Assembly: GCA_013398295.1 (NCBI GenBank)
Contig: VZSF01001508.1
Coordinates: 136,919-200,918, forward strand
Source of the DNA: Chionis minor
Lineage: Eukaryota > Chordata > Aves > Charadriiformes > Chionididae
DNA length: 64,000 bases
Direction: 5' to 3'
Below the pieces are notes generated by a model. The model was given only the letters and a program-made list of their open reading frames with translations. It did no database searches and was not told the origin of the DNA. The translations under genes and the position numbers were made by a program. Of this stretch, positions 38,801 to 51,200 are shown one piece after another (the first letter of the stretch is position 1; the number at the start of each line of letters is the position of its first letter).

Positions 38801-41800
38801 TAACTTTTTTTTAGCCTGAAAAATGATAAAATGTGGGGTGCTATGCAATGAAGTAGCAATATCAGGCCAATACCAATAGGGAACCAGTTCATAAATCACA
38901 CATCCATGTAACACCATTAGGAGTCACTAAGTCTGACATCAGATTAGAGATACGGAACTTCTCTGAGCAATCCTGGCTTGAACTGAGGGAAAAAACATTG
39001 AGTTTTACTTAAAAATTGTCAGAAGTGAAGAAATTACCATCAGCCTTGGTCACTGCTCCCAGCTGATAACAATTTTCACTCTTCCAAACTACCATCCTAT
39101 TTTCAACCTGATTGTATCCACTCCCAGCTTCCTAGCCATCAGAATTTCATGTTTCTGCAAGAAACTTGTCAAGAAGTCCCTATGTATGTATTTCCTCTTT
39201 ATCACAAAACCAAATCCATTGCTTCTGTGTTTCAAGCTTCTAGGAATTAAAACACGGACTCAAACAAAAAGAGCCCTCTACTCTTTGTTAGTCCTTTTTG
39301 AATTATTTCTTGACGGTCTGCCAGGACTTGAGATAAATTCTCCATTGACTGTGCCCCTGATTCATTGATCTTTACAGCAGGCTCACCCAGAACCTGTTGC
39401 TGTCACTGGTAAGCAGTCACACAGCCAAATAACACATTTCCACCACTGATGAAACTGGGCTCAGTAACTACTCCTGAGGGAGCCAGTGATTCAGAGTTCA
39501 ATACAATGGAGAAGGATATTCCAATTGCAAATAGTTTCCAGCTGTTCATTAAGATGTGTATGCTAAACAGTACGAAAACTGAAAAGATGCTGAAATGTGA
39601 AAGCCAAAGAAGTAAAAAATAAAAGTACTGGTGTTAAAAAATGTGGCAATCAAATAAAAAAGAATCAGGACTATTGTTACACATTCTTTGCAAAAGTGCT
39701 GCTTCTCTAAGAACAAAAAAAAACCCACAAAAATGAAATATGAAGAAGTCTGAAAGAAAGGATTAACAGGTTCAGATCAGTTCTCCAGTGTTGTATAATT
39801 CTCTCTCACTCACTATCATTGTATGTACACCACCCACACAACCTTTCCCTTGCCTCTTGTTTTGTGCTGCAATGGAAATGCACTGTTGGATTTCTACTGT
39901 TGACTTTATACGTTGTTTATTAAGTGTGTAGAACATATTTTGAAAGAAACATGTCCCAGGGTACATCAAGACATGTCAGACTGGGGTAGGTTTTCTCACA
40001 GTGTGCTAAGCTGGTGAAGCAAAAGAATTTGCTTATGGTGAGGACTAGAATGATTGATCTGTTTGGTGGCTTGAAATGTGTTGATTATAGGGTGTTGTAG
40101 GCTTATGTAGGTGTATGGGCAACATTCTAGTTAGTATTTCACCATATTGTATAGTAGCTAACATAAGCAACAGGGATTTTTTTAGCATGTGCAGCAATTT
40201 ATGTTTGAATTTTAGCACATTAAAATCCCCTATTTCCTGTTTAAAGTATCTATTTCTAATCACCTAGCAATAACCTCTGTTGATATCCACATACCATTTA
40301 GAAGAAAATTTGAGAATTAATACACGATAATTGTACTTCTGCGGTGAAATAAAAATCAGATTGGAAAGAAGACATTTCTGAAACATTATGAAATGAACTT
40401 AATTAACCCTTAACCACTTTCCACTTAACTAATTAACTGGTGTTAAAATGTTTATAAAAGAACTATGGTGGAGTCCCTGGCGATCTGCACACTTTAAATC
40501 ACAGTCAAAAGCCTTTCTAAGAAGTAACCTCCAGATAATCAAATAGCTATGGACTTGCTGTAGGAATTGTGAGGAGAAATTTCATAGTTAAGTATGAGAT
40601 TAGGAGATCAAATAACATTCTCTGTAATTCTATCATTCGGGGCTTTCTCAGTATCAAAGAACTTTCTTCTGCAGCTCTCCAACCACTTAAAAAATGAATA
40701 CATTAAACTTAATCATGGACACATCACCCTCCCATTCCTCAGCTGGGCAAGCTGAGGCACAGTTTTTAGAAGTAGGCTGGAACGCTGGGTGCCATCTCTT
40801 CAGGGTGCTCAGCCTTTGGTGCACAAAGAGGGATTAGACATCTCATAGTAAGCTGTCTGAGCTCCTGTACTCCACCTGCGCTGTGGAGGAATACATGACA
40901 GCAGGAGACTGACATTCCCACATCATACTTTTTCCTTTTATTCTTATCCTGCAGTGATACTCGGAGCTTAGCACATTGCTCCATGTGTTGGCAACTATGA
41001 TTCCAGATGATTGAGTGGATCTGCTGGTGTGATTCTCAGCCCCCTGAAAAGAGAGATTCTGTGTTCAATGGGTGGATCAAAAGTCCACCTCATAGACTGG
41101 GGAAGGCCAGAGAGAGTCATGAAGAGCAGGAATGAATTGTGAGGTGCTGAAAATGTTGCTTCTGTTGCCAAAATCTAAGACAATCTTCCCCTTCTCCCCC
41201 TGCCTTTCACCTAACAGCAACCCACATATCCGTAACACATCATGTTGTGACAACAAACCTCTAGAAACAGAGAAAAAAGAAATAACATGATAACCTGGAG
41301 CCCTGTCTAGTCCTGTGATTTGGCCTCTTAGCCTGTCTCACCATGTTGTCCCCAAGCATAGACAGATGTAGGCTGCCTGCATAACATTTTTGGCCTTCTC
41401 CCCTGAGTAGCTGCTCTGGCCAAGTTTTCTAATCATTGATCAAAGATCACCAGACCAGCAAATGGGACATGCGCACCCAGCAGCAGATGGCAGTGACGGT
41501 ACTCAAGTGTGACAGCTCTTTGCATGAAGAACTGGCTGCAGACTGTTCAGACCACCTAGACACAACTCTCTCTCTGCTCTGAGGCTCAAGTAGAAAGCAT
41601 TTTGCTACCTGCTAAGACATCTCAACGTCCTACTGAAGGTCTGGAGCATTCTTTGCTGCATGCTAGAAATGTGCCTGGGAAACAGAAGAGTTTCTCTGGC
41701 TTCTGCTTTCTGGGACTCCATAGATGGCCCTTCAGCGGGGTGAATCTGTAGTGTATGGCATATGTGACCAGAAAAAATGGGAAGCCTGGCCTCTGTAGTG

Positions 41801-42209
41801 CCATCCCCTATACAGCCCACAGATAGACTCTCAGGAGAAGTAGCCTTATCTGCGATTCTAGATGAAGCGCTATCCTTTGAAGGACCCTAAAGATCTGAGA
41901 GCGAATAAAGGCTATGTACTCCACAATCTCCTATTTGTCCATATATCCTACTTCTAAAACCTTCTGGAAATTCCCAAGAGCCGTCTTTAGCATTTGCTTC
42001 TATGTTTCTCTGGAGGGGGGTAACTGAGCTTACTGCTAAGGGAACTGTTCTTTATCACTGTGTTAGGACATTTTGAGACTCATCCAGCCCTATTTTATCT
42101 AATCATGCTCTTCTTGAATGTGGTAGATAATTCCTCCTCTGCTAGTACTTAATAGCTGTGAATATAGAGAAAGCATTTTTGTTTGTTTGTTTATATTGGG
42201 TAACAGCTT
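35801..42209. other. No recognised gene; contains one long orphan ORF
   Basis: Apart from the 196-codon frame listed separately, the region holds TTTG repeats at 37088-37120, an A-rich patch at 39600-39735 and unique AT-rich sequence. No CR1 tail or other element was identified. Confidence 0.45.
36079..36669 (+). CDS. Orphan ORF of 196 codons, coding status doubtful
   Basis: This is the longest ATG-initiated frame not explained by CR1. It starts ATG at 36079 and ends TGA at 36667-36669. The predicted product is Ser/Trp/Arg-rich with a basic stretch (RGGRKKRAQ) around residue 125. It has no signal peptide, clear membrane segment or domain I recognise. The local sequence is somewhat richer in G+C than its surroundings, which lowers stop-codon frequency and can produce such frames by chance. 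An avian gene with a single 196-codon exon in otherwise empty DNA would be unusual. I list it for completeness, not as a confident gene. Confidence 0.12.
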   Translation: MSDAFHACLFLQPLQIQPASIPVSQGGPCLCRLTIKSISLFTAFSEFIKWGRWHPNGYFISGSILSRSSEYRWMQALGKPRPLLLWWHSEEVACKLVNWARKARSLSKCCVTTNSGFPLQRGGRKKRAQQPLSLDFAPSRWKAGSLVWEQTEVGVRSAVITDFLKGSRHSHDFGYEFSLLPHGWNMAKCTPFRRRD

Positions 42210-42275
42210 CAGTTATGGGCTAGAGCCCCGTTATGCAAGGAGCTGTAAAACGGCATTCACAAGAAGCTCGTAGAT
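42210..42275. repeat. Short ancient dispersed repeat
   Basis: The sequence gggctagagccccgttatgc then aaggagctgtaaaacg then acaagaagctcgta follows the order of an old sauropsid repeat (gggccccattgtgctagg, ctgtacaaa, aaggagcttac). It appears related to 8252-8300, but covers a different part of the consensus as I remember it. Confidence 0.35.
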
Positions 42276-45021
42276 TGTTATCATATCCCTCAGGCATCTG
42301 GCATGTTATTTTTTAAGTGGAGGATAGTTAAAGGCAGATAAAATTAATCTACTTTATAATTCATACCTTTAGATAATTTTGATTAACTCCCATAATAAGG
42401 AAGTTCCAGAGCATCCCCATGGAAACAGACTCTGCAGCAACTTATCTGTATCCACCTCATAAGATGTCCACAACAGTAGCCAGTATTCCCAATATGCTCT
42501 CAGCAGCAGCTCCCAGGGGGCTGCTGGTTCTGTCCTCTGATGCAGCCATCTCCATTTGTGCTGCCCAGTGTTTATACAGGTCTTTTCTGACATCACAAAA
42601 TGAGATATGGATTTGTATAACAAAGATTGGTGCAGTATACTGTCCTAAATTGAGATAGCCTCTCCCTTTCTCATACCTGCTGGAAATTGAAGACCTGTAA
42701 GTGTACCACATACCGACACTATTTAAATCAATATGTTGTCATTTTCCATTAACATTTGCTTTCAGCCCAAGCATTGCTCTTTTCCAAATCTATTTGAATC
42801 AGTTTGTGCATGAGCTTTCCAAAAGCACAGTAACAAACTTTATAAAAAACAAGCAAGAATACTTGGTGTGGGTCATCACTTCATGGGCCTAAACTCATCG
42901 TGACAAAGAAACTGTTGAGTTAATCTAGCTGAGGTGCTTACAACATAGCATTTGGGAACCCTGGAGGGAGCAGGTGGAATTGTGGAGAAATGTCAGGAAC
43001 TTGCAATAACCCTAAACTTTGCATATTGCTAAGTGGAACGGAAGGCCAGGAGATGCCGGTTTGGTTGAAGATGAGTGTGAGTTAGATTGCAAGGCAGGTT
43101 TGGTCTTACCCTGCTTAAACCTAATAAAACAGTAAGTAGACTAGAGAGGCAAGTCTTCTAGTTGGAATTCAGTCTCTGCCTTCAAAAAATCTCATTTAAA
43201 AAAAAAACCCAAAACATGTATCTTGTATAACACTTCCTATGACAGAGACACCAACTATGGAGGAAAATATTAGGACCCACTGCAACAGATGCAATAATCA
43301 TCCACCTGCAAAACAGGGGTACAAAATAGACTGAGAATCCCTGCTGTAGAATAAACTGAATTGGATGCAAACCTTTTTCTTTTTTTTTTTTCTTTTTTTT
43401 GTCTGCATAAAGCACTCAGAGTTTTTTTGTGATCTATCTGTATTATATGTAACAGTAGTGTGTTATCCAAAGATTAAGTTAAACTTCTCCTCCCAAGTGG
43501 CCATTCCTTATAACTAGAAAACAATCCCAAGGTTAAGGGAATTGAATATAAGATTTACTGCTCACATTTAGACCATAATTTTAACTTTTGTGCAAGCAAT
43601 AATAGAGAATAATTCAATTGGAGAACTGAAATGTACATATATTGCAGAGACACGCTTCCATTTTAGAGAGAAAAAATGTCTTCAAAAATAATTTTTATAA
43701 CAAAGCTTATGGGTCCACATTTAAAGCAGCCTGTCAAAAGAATTATAAACAGCTATAACACTGCTGTTATCAGAGTATGTAAGTAACAATAGTATGTAAG
43801 AGCTCAAGTCGTGCCTATAATACTGTTCCCCTAGATAGAGCAAAAACAAACAATGGAGATGGTCTGTTTCCAAAACCTATGCTTTAGTGTCTTTCTCTGA
43901 TGGAGTACCTAGTTAATGCTTTGGGACACTTCAAAATTACCTGGTCAGTCTCTTCAGCTAGAGTAAATTTAGTGGTTTAATATTGCATGATTGCCCTAGA
44001 TCTTGTCCCAACATGAAAACCTAGACCCAGACTCCTTCTATTTCTACCAGGAGGAACAGGGAGATAGATGATGTGTGCTTCTTAGCAGAACATCTAGCTA
44101 CTTATCAAAACAGGGATAATACCCAAGAAATGAAAAAGCAAAGCCATTAGTCAATGTCTTATCTCAGTTATAAAACTGCTTTTGAAATTTGCATTTTTGG
44201 TCTTTCAGAAATATCTAGAGGGTGGAGAGAAGAAAAGAAGAATGAAATCGGAATGTCCACCGTAACAACTTTCAGACCTTGGGAAAATGTTTTCTCCTGA
44301 CTCTGAAGTATATTTCACTATTCCATTTAAAAATGCCTATAACAATGCGTTTCTTCTAATACCATAACAGGGTTCCAGTTGTAAGCCAGGGTCCTTTTGG
44401 AAAACTACTGTGTTAAATATTTACCTCCAAACACCTGACATTTCTTTTAGCTTTTTCTCAATAAACTACCCCTGTGTCATCCACCTTGTTTTGGCTTTAT
44501 AGAAACAGTATGCACACTTTTTCCTAGCTTGCTTGTTTGACGCCTAGGTCACTTTTGCTGTCAGAATCTATTTATTGAATAAAACTGATTTTTTTTCCCT
44601 TCTCAAGATACAGTGAAAAATGTGCAAGAGCTCACAGTACAGGGATGTTGGTTACTAGCAAACACAGTCTCCAGAGAGCAGAGTACGAGCACAAGCCTTG
44701 GACTACAAAGATTTATTTTGAGGAGGATCCTACAACAAGGTTTGGAATTAAAATAATAGTAATCTAAAGAAATGCCTTTGCCAAAGGACAAGTTTAAAGA
44801 AAGAAATGGGTGTCTGTAAGAGTCTTACGACAGTCTTTTCCCCTTGTCCTAAGAAGATATTTTATGTAATGGTCCAGACTTTGTGGATTTCTCTCAAGAA
44901 AGAAATTGAAGACACCCTTGATCTCAGATCTCAGAGCTCAGATCTGTGCACAGTCATAACACATACAAGACCCCTTTCTCTACATAGGCTTGTGCTGATT
45001 AATACCTTCAGCCTCAAGTTG
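42276..45021. other. No gene recognised
   Basis: Overlapping frames at 42369-42711 lie on both strands and look like chance frames in a GC-richer patch. T-rich tracts occur at 43374-43400 and an A/C tract at 43197-43214. A direct repeat CTCAGATCT sits at 44923-44931 and 44937-44945. Confidence 0.45.
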
Positions 45022-45062
45022 TAAATGGGTGCCTAAATATGGCTTTGGAATATGACCTTTGT
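45022..45062. repeat. Possible ancient interspersed repeat remnant
   Basis: The sequence aatgggtgcctaaatatggc then tttggaatatgacctttg resembles the 'gggtgcctaaatatggattt' module of an old amniote repeat. Short and weak. Confidence 0.3.
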
Positions 45063-45127
45063 CAATATTTATGATTTTCTAAATTATTGTCAGCTAATTG
45101 GCAAAATAAGACCTCTAGGATAGAATT

Positions 45128-45220
45128 AAAAAACCCAAACAAAACAACAAGAAAAACTGCAAAAAACAAACCAAAAAACCCCAAACCAAACAAAAAGCAA
45201 CCCCCAAAAATAAAACCCAT
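45128..45220 (+). repeat. A/C-rich low-complexity tract (about 90 bp)
   Basis: The tract is almost entirely A and C, with C runs of three to five (cccc at 45179-45182, ccccc at 45201-45205) and only occasional G or T. The opposite strand is therefore a G/T tract with spaced G runs. An antisense frame through it gives a low-complexity Phe/Gly/Leu product that is not a gene. Confidence 0.85.
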
Positions 45221-48200
45221 CCAAGAACAATGATAGTATTCTGTACGTTTTACCCTATGCTTGCATTTTATGCCCACTCAAAAATAGAAATATTAATTAG
45301 GTGAAGCCTTCTGGGAGGAGAGACAACACTTCCTGGGGAAGAGACCAGGGTGTGTGGCAGAAAAAGAATAAGGATCATAGGAAAGTGTTCATGGAGAGAC
45401 AGTGAGACAGCTGAGAGAAACATGGAAAAGACCCACAGCCAGGCCTTAGACATGATGGAAGGAGACGCTTCCCAGGGAACAGAAAATACTGCAGAATCAA
45501 CTGTAAATCTGGAAGTTATTGTGCAGATTGAAACCAACCATTAAAGGAAGTGCCTGCCTGCAAAACCACAGTGCTCAGGGGGACAGTTGTATGTAAGCAT
45601 TATTTCTAGGCTCCTAGTCACTGAGTTAACTGTTTTAATTAGTAGTCTAAGAAAATACAGCTTCTTTGAGTTTAAAAGATTTTGGGTCTTCTTTAGGATG
45701 GCTTCCTATGAGGAGAAGTTCAGGGCACAGTTGCACCTGCCTGACTAGGAGCCCTGTCACATTTATGTGTTTGATATATATTATGCAAAGCTTTTCCCAA
45801 ATGGCTCTCTGGGTCTCCTATGAGACCAACACTCAGTGAGCTACATTGTCTGAAATTCCTCCATGTGGCCTGGAAAATAAGCAAAATAGGAAACAATATA
45901 GCCAGGAGTCACTGAAGAAAAACTTCATGCCAAACATTTACAATACTGGAGCAAGATCCAAAATATGAATGTTTCTGTATTACTTAGTTGGATTGACATA
46001 TTTTCAGAAGAGAGTTGCATGGGAAAGACATCTGTTTTAGCGTCTTGTAGACTCACCCATCCATCACCAAACAGCATGGTACATGTTCCAAGGAGACTTG
46101 AAGGAAATGAGGAGTCCCATGTTCAAGTGGCATGAATGCCATCACAGTAATAAGTAAATTCCTCTTCGACCATTCCTAGATAGACTGTCAGCTGATAACC
46201 TATTATATCTGGTCTGAAAGGACCATGTAAGAAAGCACTGCCTCTGGCTATTTGTCTTAGATGTAATTAGTGTGTGTGGGACGCTCTCGTGTTCCAAAAC
46301 ACGGAGCGGAGGTAACTGCAAGAGCCAGTTGGAGCCTGGCCCTATGAAGCTGGTGCCAGGCAGTTTGAAACAAACACAAGTCTTTCCCACCCAGCAGTTT
46401 GCAGTGCTAAACGCATCAAAGGCAGGCAGGCAGCCAGAAGCAGAGTCATGGACGTATACATATATGATGATATGATGTGCTAGATACCAGAAGAGGGGGT
46501 AGTCTTAGTCTTGACAAGTTGTTCTGAGGTGAATAGAAGAATAACAAGCTCTCCTACTCCTACTTCCAAAAAAATTCAAAGAAGGTAGTGGAAAAAAAGA
46601 AAGCAAAGAAAGCTTTTACGTCTGTCAGTACCAAGATAAGAGTTCTGAAAATGTTCATGGCCTCTTTTGGGAACAGAGCTCTGAAGCCTCAAACCTAGGA
46701 AGGCTTAATGCACTCCTTAGTGCTTAGGAGACTGAAATACCTCTAAAAGGACAAGAGCTTCTCCTGGACTTTGACCTCAAAGTAGGACTGGAGGAGTCGC
46801 CCAGGTCATAGGGAAGGTGTGTTTCTACTAGAGTTTGAAGACAGGTAATCCACTCCCATATTAAAAAAAAAAAAAAAAGCCAAACAAAAAAACCCCCCAA
46901 AAAATAACTAGGAAAATTGTGTGACATCAATAGATTGAGGACAACTATGCTTGGGTCTATTGTGATGCAGTTTTTCTCACGGATACTCTCAAATGTGCTT
47001 TCTTGGTTTAGTCAAGGCAAATTGGGCAGAAAACCCGAAGTATGTGCAGCTGAGCAAAGAGGCCAGGCCAGATAATGTCCCTAAGAGAAAGAGTCATGAA
47101 AATAGAGAATAAGTCAGTGTCCCATGTGCTCATCTCCTGGGGTCTCTAAGAAAATGGCCTTAGCTAGTGCCTACTCAAAACTGAAAAGCTGCAGAAGCGT
47201 GCAATCAACTTGCTAAATTCCAGCTTTGCTATTAAAAGTGAAGGGCTCCTTTCCTAAACCTTCAGTCTGGTATTTCATTCATTCATTTCCAAGCTTGAAT
47301 TTGAAGGTGAGGACCGCCAATTTGGAGAGAGCAACATCATTGCATTTGAATTTTGCTGATTACTTGACTCTGCTAAATAGCAGGGGCAATAAATCAAGAA
47401 CATCAGGATAGTAGCATAATTTTTCAAACTCTCCTGTCTATGGATCCAAATCAAGAACTGCCACATTTTACATCAACTCAACCACAGCAAATAGCTGTGA
47501 AACCTGGGCGACATCAACTAAAACTACTCAACATGGTCAATGTTAAGCATGAGAAATGTCTAGAAGCAGTGGCTAATCCATGGTTTAGACCACCAAAATT
47601 ATGTTGTACCTATTAGTGGACACTTGGTTTAGTAGAACTGGAAAACCTATTTTAGACAAATCTGGAAGCTTGAACTGCTTCCTGTGTCCATTAGACATGG
47701 ATTCATGTGCCTGGTAGGACACATAAATGTGAAAGAAAAATCTCCTTATGTGCTAAAATACAAAGGGAGATCAATGGATGGCTCTACCAGCTTGCACTCA
47801 TGACAGCTTACTGCAGTCAACTGCCACAGACAGTGGCCTTTGAGCAACATGTTTGCTGGTCGCTGTGAAGGCCTGGCATTTGCATGGTGGACCCTGGCCG
47901 GCAGATAAGCACTCATACAGCCACTCACTTATGCCTCCTGTGGGACAGAGAGAAAATAGAAAGAAGGCAATAACACTTGTAGATCAAGATAAAGATAGGT
48001 GAAGAAAAGGTGTGCATGCAAGCAAAGCAAAGGAGGAATTTGTTCACTAGTTCCCATCAGCAGGCAGATGTTTAGCCGCTTCCTGGAAAGCAGGGCCTCT
48101 GCCTGCTGGCAGCTAATTTGAAGGACAAACTCCATACCAGCATATCCCCTTCCTCCTCTCCTCCTTGAGCTTTTATTGCTGAACGTGGCATGATGTGGTA

Positions 48201-51200
48201 TAGAATATCCGTTTGGTCAGTTTCAGTCCTATGTCCTGCCTGTGTCCTTTCCCAATTTATTGGGTATTTCCCAAACCAGCCTACCCACTATAGGGGGCAG
48301 AGTGGGAAAACGAAAATCCTTGGTGTTGTGCAAGTACTGCAGCAATAGCTAAACATTGGTGTGTTATCAGCACTGTTTTAATCAGAAATCCAAAACACAG
48401 CACCATACAGGCTGCTGTGAAAAAAGTTAACTCCAGCCCAGCCAGACCCAGTACACATGGATTCATAAGAGTGTACTGAGCAGGGAAAATAAGGAGAGAC
48501 CAACAGAAATTGCAGCTGTCAGTAGGAGCTAGTGAGGAGCAAATTCTTAACATCTTCAGTTCTATACTTTATACTTCTAAGCCCAATAGAGCATGCTGGG
48601 TGATACTTAATTAGAGGATACAGACTTCAGGCCTTGCAACTGGAATAACACCACATTCAAACAATGTAACAAGCTACAGAATCAGGGATGTAGAGTAGGA
48701 CATCCTGAAAAAAATCCATTAGTAACAACTGTATTAACTACAGTAAGCGAGTGCTTTGAACAACTGCATGTGGTATTCTAATTTTGTGCTTGTCTCTGTG
48801 CTAGGAGAAAATTTATACATCATGGACAAGCAAGCACTGCAGATATAATCCAGCAGAGCATAAGATCTGTTCACTTGCTGGAGCTTCTTTCCCAGAGATA
48901 CAATTTACTGGGTCTGCTGATGTATCAGCATCTACAGTTCTTCCCCCGTCTTCACCAGTTAGGACTATACAATATACTGTGAGTCTTGTCTTAGTGGTAG
49001 AATCAAGAAGTTAAAAAAGCTTGACAAATTATTGTTAATGATGTTAAGACCAAGCAATTGACTTAGCTGCTCAATATGAGAACAAATCAGTGCTATGGTA
49101 GCAAGAAAAGTTTGGAAATTGTGAGAATTTAACATCAAAGTCTTATCAACCTTGTCAGTCACCTGCTTTGTCCTCCCAGGAGGAATCAGAGTAAGGTGGC
49201 ATGAGTCCAAGAACAAACTACTTTTGAAACTTTGTCCTAGACAAGGGCAAGTTGCCAGATTGTTCAGCTGGAGGTGCCTGCTGTACTGTACTTTGACATG
49301 TCCTCAGGTATGGGACAAGTAAAAATGGTGCATAATATTTTAACTAATACACTAACTTCTTTGTCTTTTAGTTGTCTTTTTCCTACTTCACCTAGATTTT
49401 CTACCTCTAAGCTATATGCATCTTTATCGCTTTGCCATCTTCCTTTCATGGGATACATCTGCTGCTTAAATGGGCTAACAAAAAGTCCACCAGATGTTGC
49501 CAGTTTTGGTGGATAGACCATCAGGGAATTTCTTCCTACAGTCCCACAGAAAGTTTCCTATGTGGAGTTTATGAATAGCCTGACTGACTCCCTCAACAGT
49601 ATCCTCCCCATCAACCACCCATGGAACACAAAGTGGCTTCTCCCCATTGGCTTTATCCTTCATGAACCAACAAAATCTTGGCTTAGTTCTTTAAGTCTAG
49701 CCTTTTTCCCCAGCATTGTTTTTTTCCCCTTTATACCCAAAATGGCCCCAGGAAAACCTCACACAACCTCAAAACCTAAGACATCACCATGTCTGAGAGT
49801 TTTATCTAAACTCCAGTATTCATGATATGAGGGTTTTTTAATATTTAACCATACAAATTTGTAGGCAAAACTTTGATGAGCCCTGGAGAAGCCACTACTA
49901 GTCATTAGGAAAAAAGACACCAAAGACTGCTTCCAGTTAATTTAGAGAAGATCAGAGGGACCAGCCTTAACAGACTGGAAATAACCACAAAATCCAGGGA
50001 AACATTCTGACACAGAGATGCAAGTTAGGCATAGGTAAGTGATCAACAAAGATTTAGGCCAGTTATATGTAATCAAGGCCTGAAGCCAAGAGAATGGCAC
50101 CCATTTGAGGAAGCTGACAGGAATTTCTTTTTCCAAATGCACTGTGATCCCCTTCTAAATTTTTAAATGGTGCCTGGGCTGCTTAGCTAAATCACAGTAA
50201 TTATTCGTGCATATTCCTGCCCTGTGGCAAATGCAAGTTAATGTGCAATCTCTCAGCCTTCACATATTGAGGCATAGCTCGAGTTATCTTTCATTAGCTG
50301 CAGGCTAACTATGCACACAGACCATGGCAAGGCATCATCTGATGCTATTACCTTGTTCATGAAACTGGAAGCTTCCACTCAGGCACTTAGAAATAAAGGC
50401 AAGCTGACAACTGTCAATAGTCGTTAGTAACTACATTTTCAAGGATAATGACGAGGTGAAGAAGTCAGATGTTGCAGTAGTAAAGTCTCAAGTGGGCCAC
50501 AGGTTTGGATAAATCATTGAAAATGGATCAAAGCTACCCATTTGAAAGTGAACTGTTTACAGATACCTGAATCTATGAAACTCATCTTAAGTAACCAGAT
50601 TCGAAAGTACTTTGGACTTTGAAAAAGCTTGTTGATTTTTCCTGCTGGCTCCAAACATCTCAAATAATAGACCAACACCACCTCCCCCCGTATCCTTGGC
50701 ACTCATGCTAAGAAAAAGCAGAGGTTTTGTAAACGTTACCTAGGTGAATGCTTACTGAACTGTGTGAGCTCCTAGTGAGTCCAGGACAGGATGAAGCACT
50801 TGCCCCACAGCTCTTAGAGACTAATGAAACTGCTTCATTAAACAGTGATAGACTAAGCATGCCCTGAAGATCACTTTAAACCGGGCCTGGTGAGACCATT
50901 AGCAAACACCAGCTGAGTCCTTAAGCTGCACTGTTACTTTCTTCTTCTAGGGAGCAGACATGCATGATGCTCTGCCAAGGAGGGTCAAATACTGTCTGAT
51001 TGGTGTCCTGAGAATCTTGGACATTTCCTAAGCAAGGCCGAAGGATATTTTGTGTAAGGCTATCATTGCAGAATAGCTCCTCCAAGCACTTATTCACACT
51101 GTTTCACTTGCTATGCTAGTTCTGCTCCAGGAAAAGGGGATATTTTGGTGGGACAGAGCTGGCATAACAAGTATGAACCTGCTTCTCATTTGATACAAAG

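Noticed and set aside
42061..42160. Possible old CR1 3' end around 'gactcatccagccctatttt'
   Set aside because: Resembles the CR1 'catctagtccagccc' complement, but neither tail nor coding echo follows.
45062..45277. Phe/Gly-rich minus-strand frame
   Set aside because: It is the translation of the A/C low-complexity tract complement.
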